Of a stretch of 64,000 nucleotides of DNA, positions 62,131-64,000 are shown in pieces. The position numbers were made by a program, and so were the translations under genes. The notes below the pieces were generated by a model. It did not search any database, was not told the origin of the DNA, and saw only the letters and a program-made list of their open reading frames with translations. How positions within the stretch are numbered: the stretch's first letter is position 1; the number at the start of each line of letters is the position of its first letter. The DNA is from Jacaranda mimosifolia (taxonomy: Eukaryota; Streptophyta; Magnoliopsida; Lamiales; Bignoniaceae): NCBI GenBank assembly GCA_018894105.1, contig CM032133.1, forward strand, positions 19,854,501 through 19,918,500, read 5' to 3'.

Positions 62131-63449
62131 TCCAGATTTGTGAATAATTAATAGTCGTATCATTTTCTATACTATACATTTTCCTATTCACATTTCTTTT
62201 CTATATATAATACTAGCATATGCCTTGTGCGATGTATCAAAAAATAATTTTAGATTAAAATAATTTATTTTATAATAATATTCGTTTTATTTCATGTGAT
62301 TAAAACTTGAATTGTAATTATTTATAGCATCTAATGAAAGAAATCTATTATTAAGTAAATTAAATAATATGAATAGTTTAATTAAAAATATTTTGTTTGA
62401 ATATAATTTATACAAAAATAAGTTATAGAATTTCAAGAAGTGTTAAGTTTAAATTTATAAATTATACAAAAAATTATAAAATGATAAAATTTAAATACAT
62501 AAATAAAAGAATTAAGAAAATAAAAATAGCGCAAAATATTTTACTAAATATATTTTTTAAATAGATGTATATTTATACTTGTATATTTTGATATGGTAAT
62601 AAGCCAATGGTTTTTTTTTTTTTAAATATAAAACCTTTTTATAATTTAGATGTTACCGTTACATTTTCATGACATTTGAGAATTTTAAATGTTAAATATC
62701 TTTTGTTAGAGTGAATATATAATCTCTTTGTAATTTATCTATGAAAACAACTTATAGTAGGCTCTTAAATATTGGATAACTAGTTCAATAAGTAGTTTGT
62801 AATGTACAATTTTTATAAGCTAAAATATCTCTTAATATTCCATATAACTCTGATAAGTAAAATTTACTTATTTCTATTTATATATGTAGTTATTTTATTT
62901 GTTTTGAAATTATCAATTAACATATATTATGTACATGAATAAAATAATAAATAAATTTTAATGTTCAACTCAAAATAAAATATCAATCTCTCATAAATTT
63001 CTTTTATAAGTAAAAAAAAAAAAAAAAGTATGAATAATTAAATGGATACTTACTTTCAGTCAAACTTTTTTGATTTCACATCATTAATCCATGTAAAAAT
63101 ATTTTTATATATTATTAGAAGTAAAAGCATTAAAATAAATGTACACTATATAATTATAAAATTATGTAATTAAATATGCTAAAAAATATATAAAAATTGA
63201 TATCATTTGCTATTTAAGTGGTCATTAATCAAACTTTTGAAAATTTTCAACTATGTCATGATGTCAACTATATAAGTGTCCCATACAATAGAATTTATTC
63301 CAAATAATTAAAATGAGTTATCCATTATTATATTGCTAAAAAACTAAAATGGTTAAATTAATAATATAAAAATAAAGTTTAGAGTTTATAATTGTTGTAG
63401 GAAGTAACTGTTTATATTTGAAATAAATTCTTCAATGAAATTATTATAT

Positions 63450-63480
<31 letters not shown>

Positions 63481-64000
63481 ATATATATATATATATAGTT
63501 TTATCTAAAATTATTTTACATATCTAAAAAATATTATTTCAGAAATATTTAAATTTGAAAGACTTTGATAAATTAAGGACTTACACATCGATTAGTTTAT
63601 AATTATTATTTCTCAAACGTCTAACTCTTTAATAAAGAAGTGGATTGAAGTGATTTGATATTTTATATAAATATTTGTTTATATCTTTCATAAGCAACAA
63701 ATAAGTTGTAATTTTTTTTTAAATAAGTCACAATATTAAGAGATAATTATGATTGTTAAGTATTTTAATTTTAGTTTTGAAGTATATTTAATATAAATTA
63801 TGTAAATATATATATATAAGTTCTAAGTTGTCTAGAAAATAATAATTTAATTAAGAAATAAAAGAATTTATTTGATTAAATAATTGAATAATTTTATTTA
63901 TTTAATAATTCTTTTGATTAGAAATAATTGAATATTATATTACTTCAATTAAAAATAAAGTGATTATATCTATTGAAATACAAAAGAATTTATTAAGTAT
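62131..64000. other. gene-free AT-rich stretch to the end of the window
   Basis: The stretch opens with TACTAGCATATGCCTTGTGCGATG, a phrase that recurs as the start of dispersed repeats in plant genomes. It also contains a CT microsatellite running into TA (63451-63498). No reading frame is supported. Confidence 0.45.

Overview
The window is nuclear DNA from a flowering plant, almost certainly a eudicot. All genes have GT-AG introns and plant-type products: a caffeoylshikimate-esterase-like hydrolase, the carotenoid protein ABA4, a class XII LRR receptor kinase, ribosomal protein eS7 and phosphomannose isomerase. The gene-poor stretches are very AT-rich and full of small inverted-repeat transposons, LTR elements and microsatellites. 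I cannot name the species.

Layout. 872-6023 (+) is a nine-exon MAGL/CSE-like alpha/beta hydrolase. 8075-10677 (+) is a six-exon ABA4 (neoxanthin formation) gene. 10845-12345 (-) is a four-exon, plastid-type MurB (peptidoglycan precursor reductase), tail to tail with ABA4. 12.5-21.9 kb is a transposon nest. 21886-25895 (+) is an eight-exon alpha/beta hydrolase with a probable transit peptide. 26219-29609 (-) is an intact 1100-residue LRR-XII receptor kinase of the non-RD type, tail to tail with the hydrolase. 29.6-49 kb holds no host gene that I can see; it contains hAT-like elements, microsatellites and a complete non-autonomous LTR retrotransposon (43875-48321). 50292-51383 (+) is eS7, with an upstream 5'-UTR exon and telo-box promoter. 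51.9-55.0 kb holds two nested inverted-repeat elements. 55213-59400 (-) is type I phosphomannose isomerase. 59.4-64 kb is gene-free AT-rich DNA.

Every gene model was rebuilt by hand by joining exons so that splice sites, reading phase and family-conserved residues agree. All six models close in frame from ATG to stop.

How the genes relate: they do not form a cluster or a shared pathway. ABA4, MurB and possibly the 339-residue hydrolase act in plastids. PMI feeds GDP-mannose and ascorbate synthesis, the CSE-like enzyme fits lignin or lipid metabolism, and eS7 is housekeeping.

The most notable items are the intact MurB gene in a eudicot, a four-level transposon nest at 14851-21467 with matching target-site duplications at each level, a non-autonomous LTR element carrying a 47-bp minisatellite and protein-like fragments, and a GC-AG intron in the first gene. 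I found no clear candidate for a wholly new biological system.
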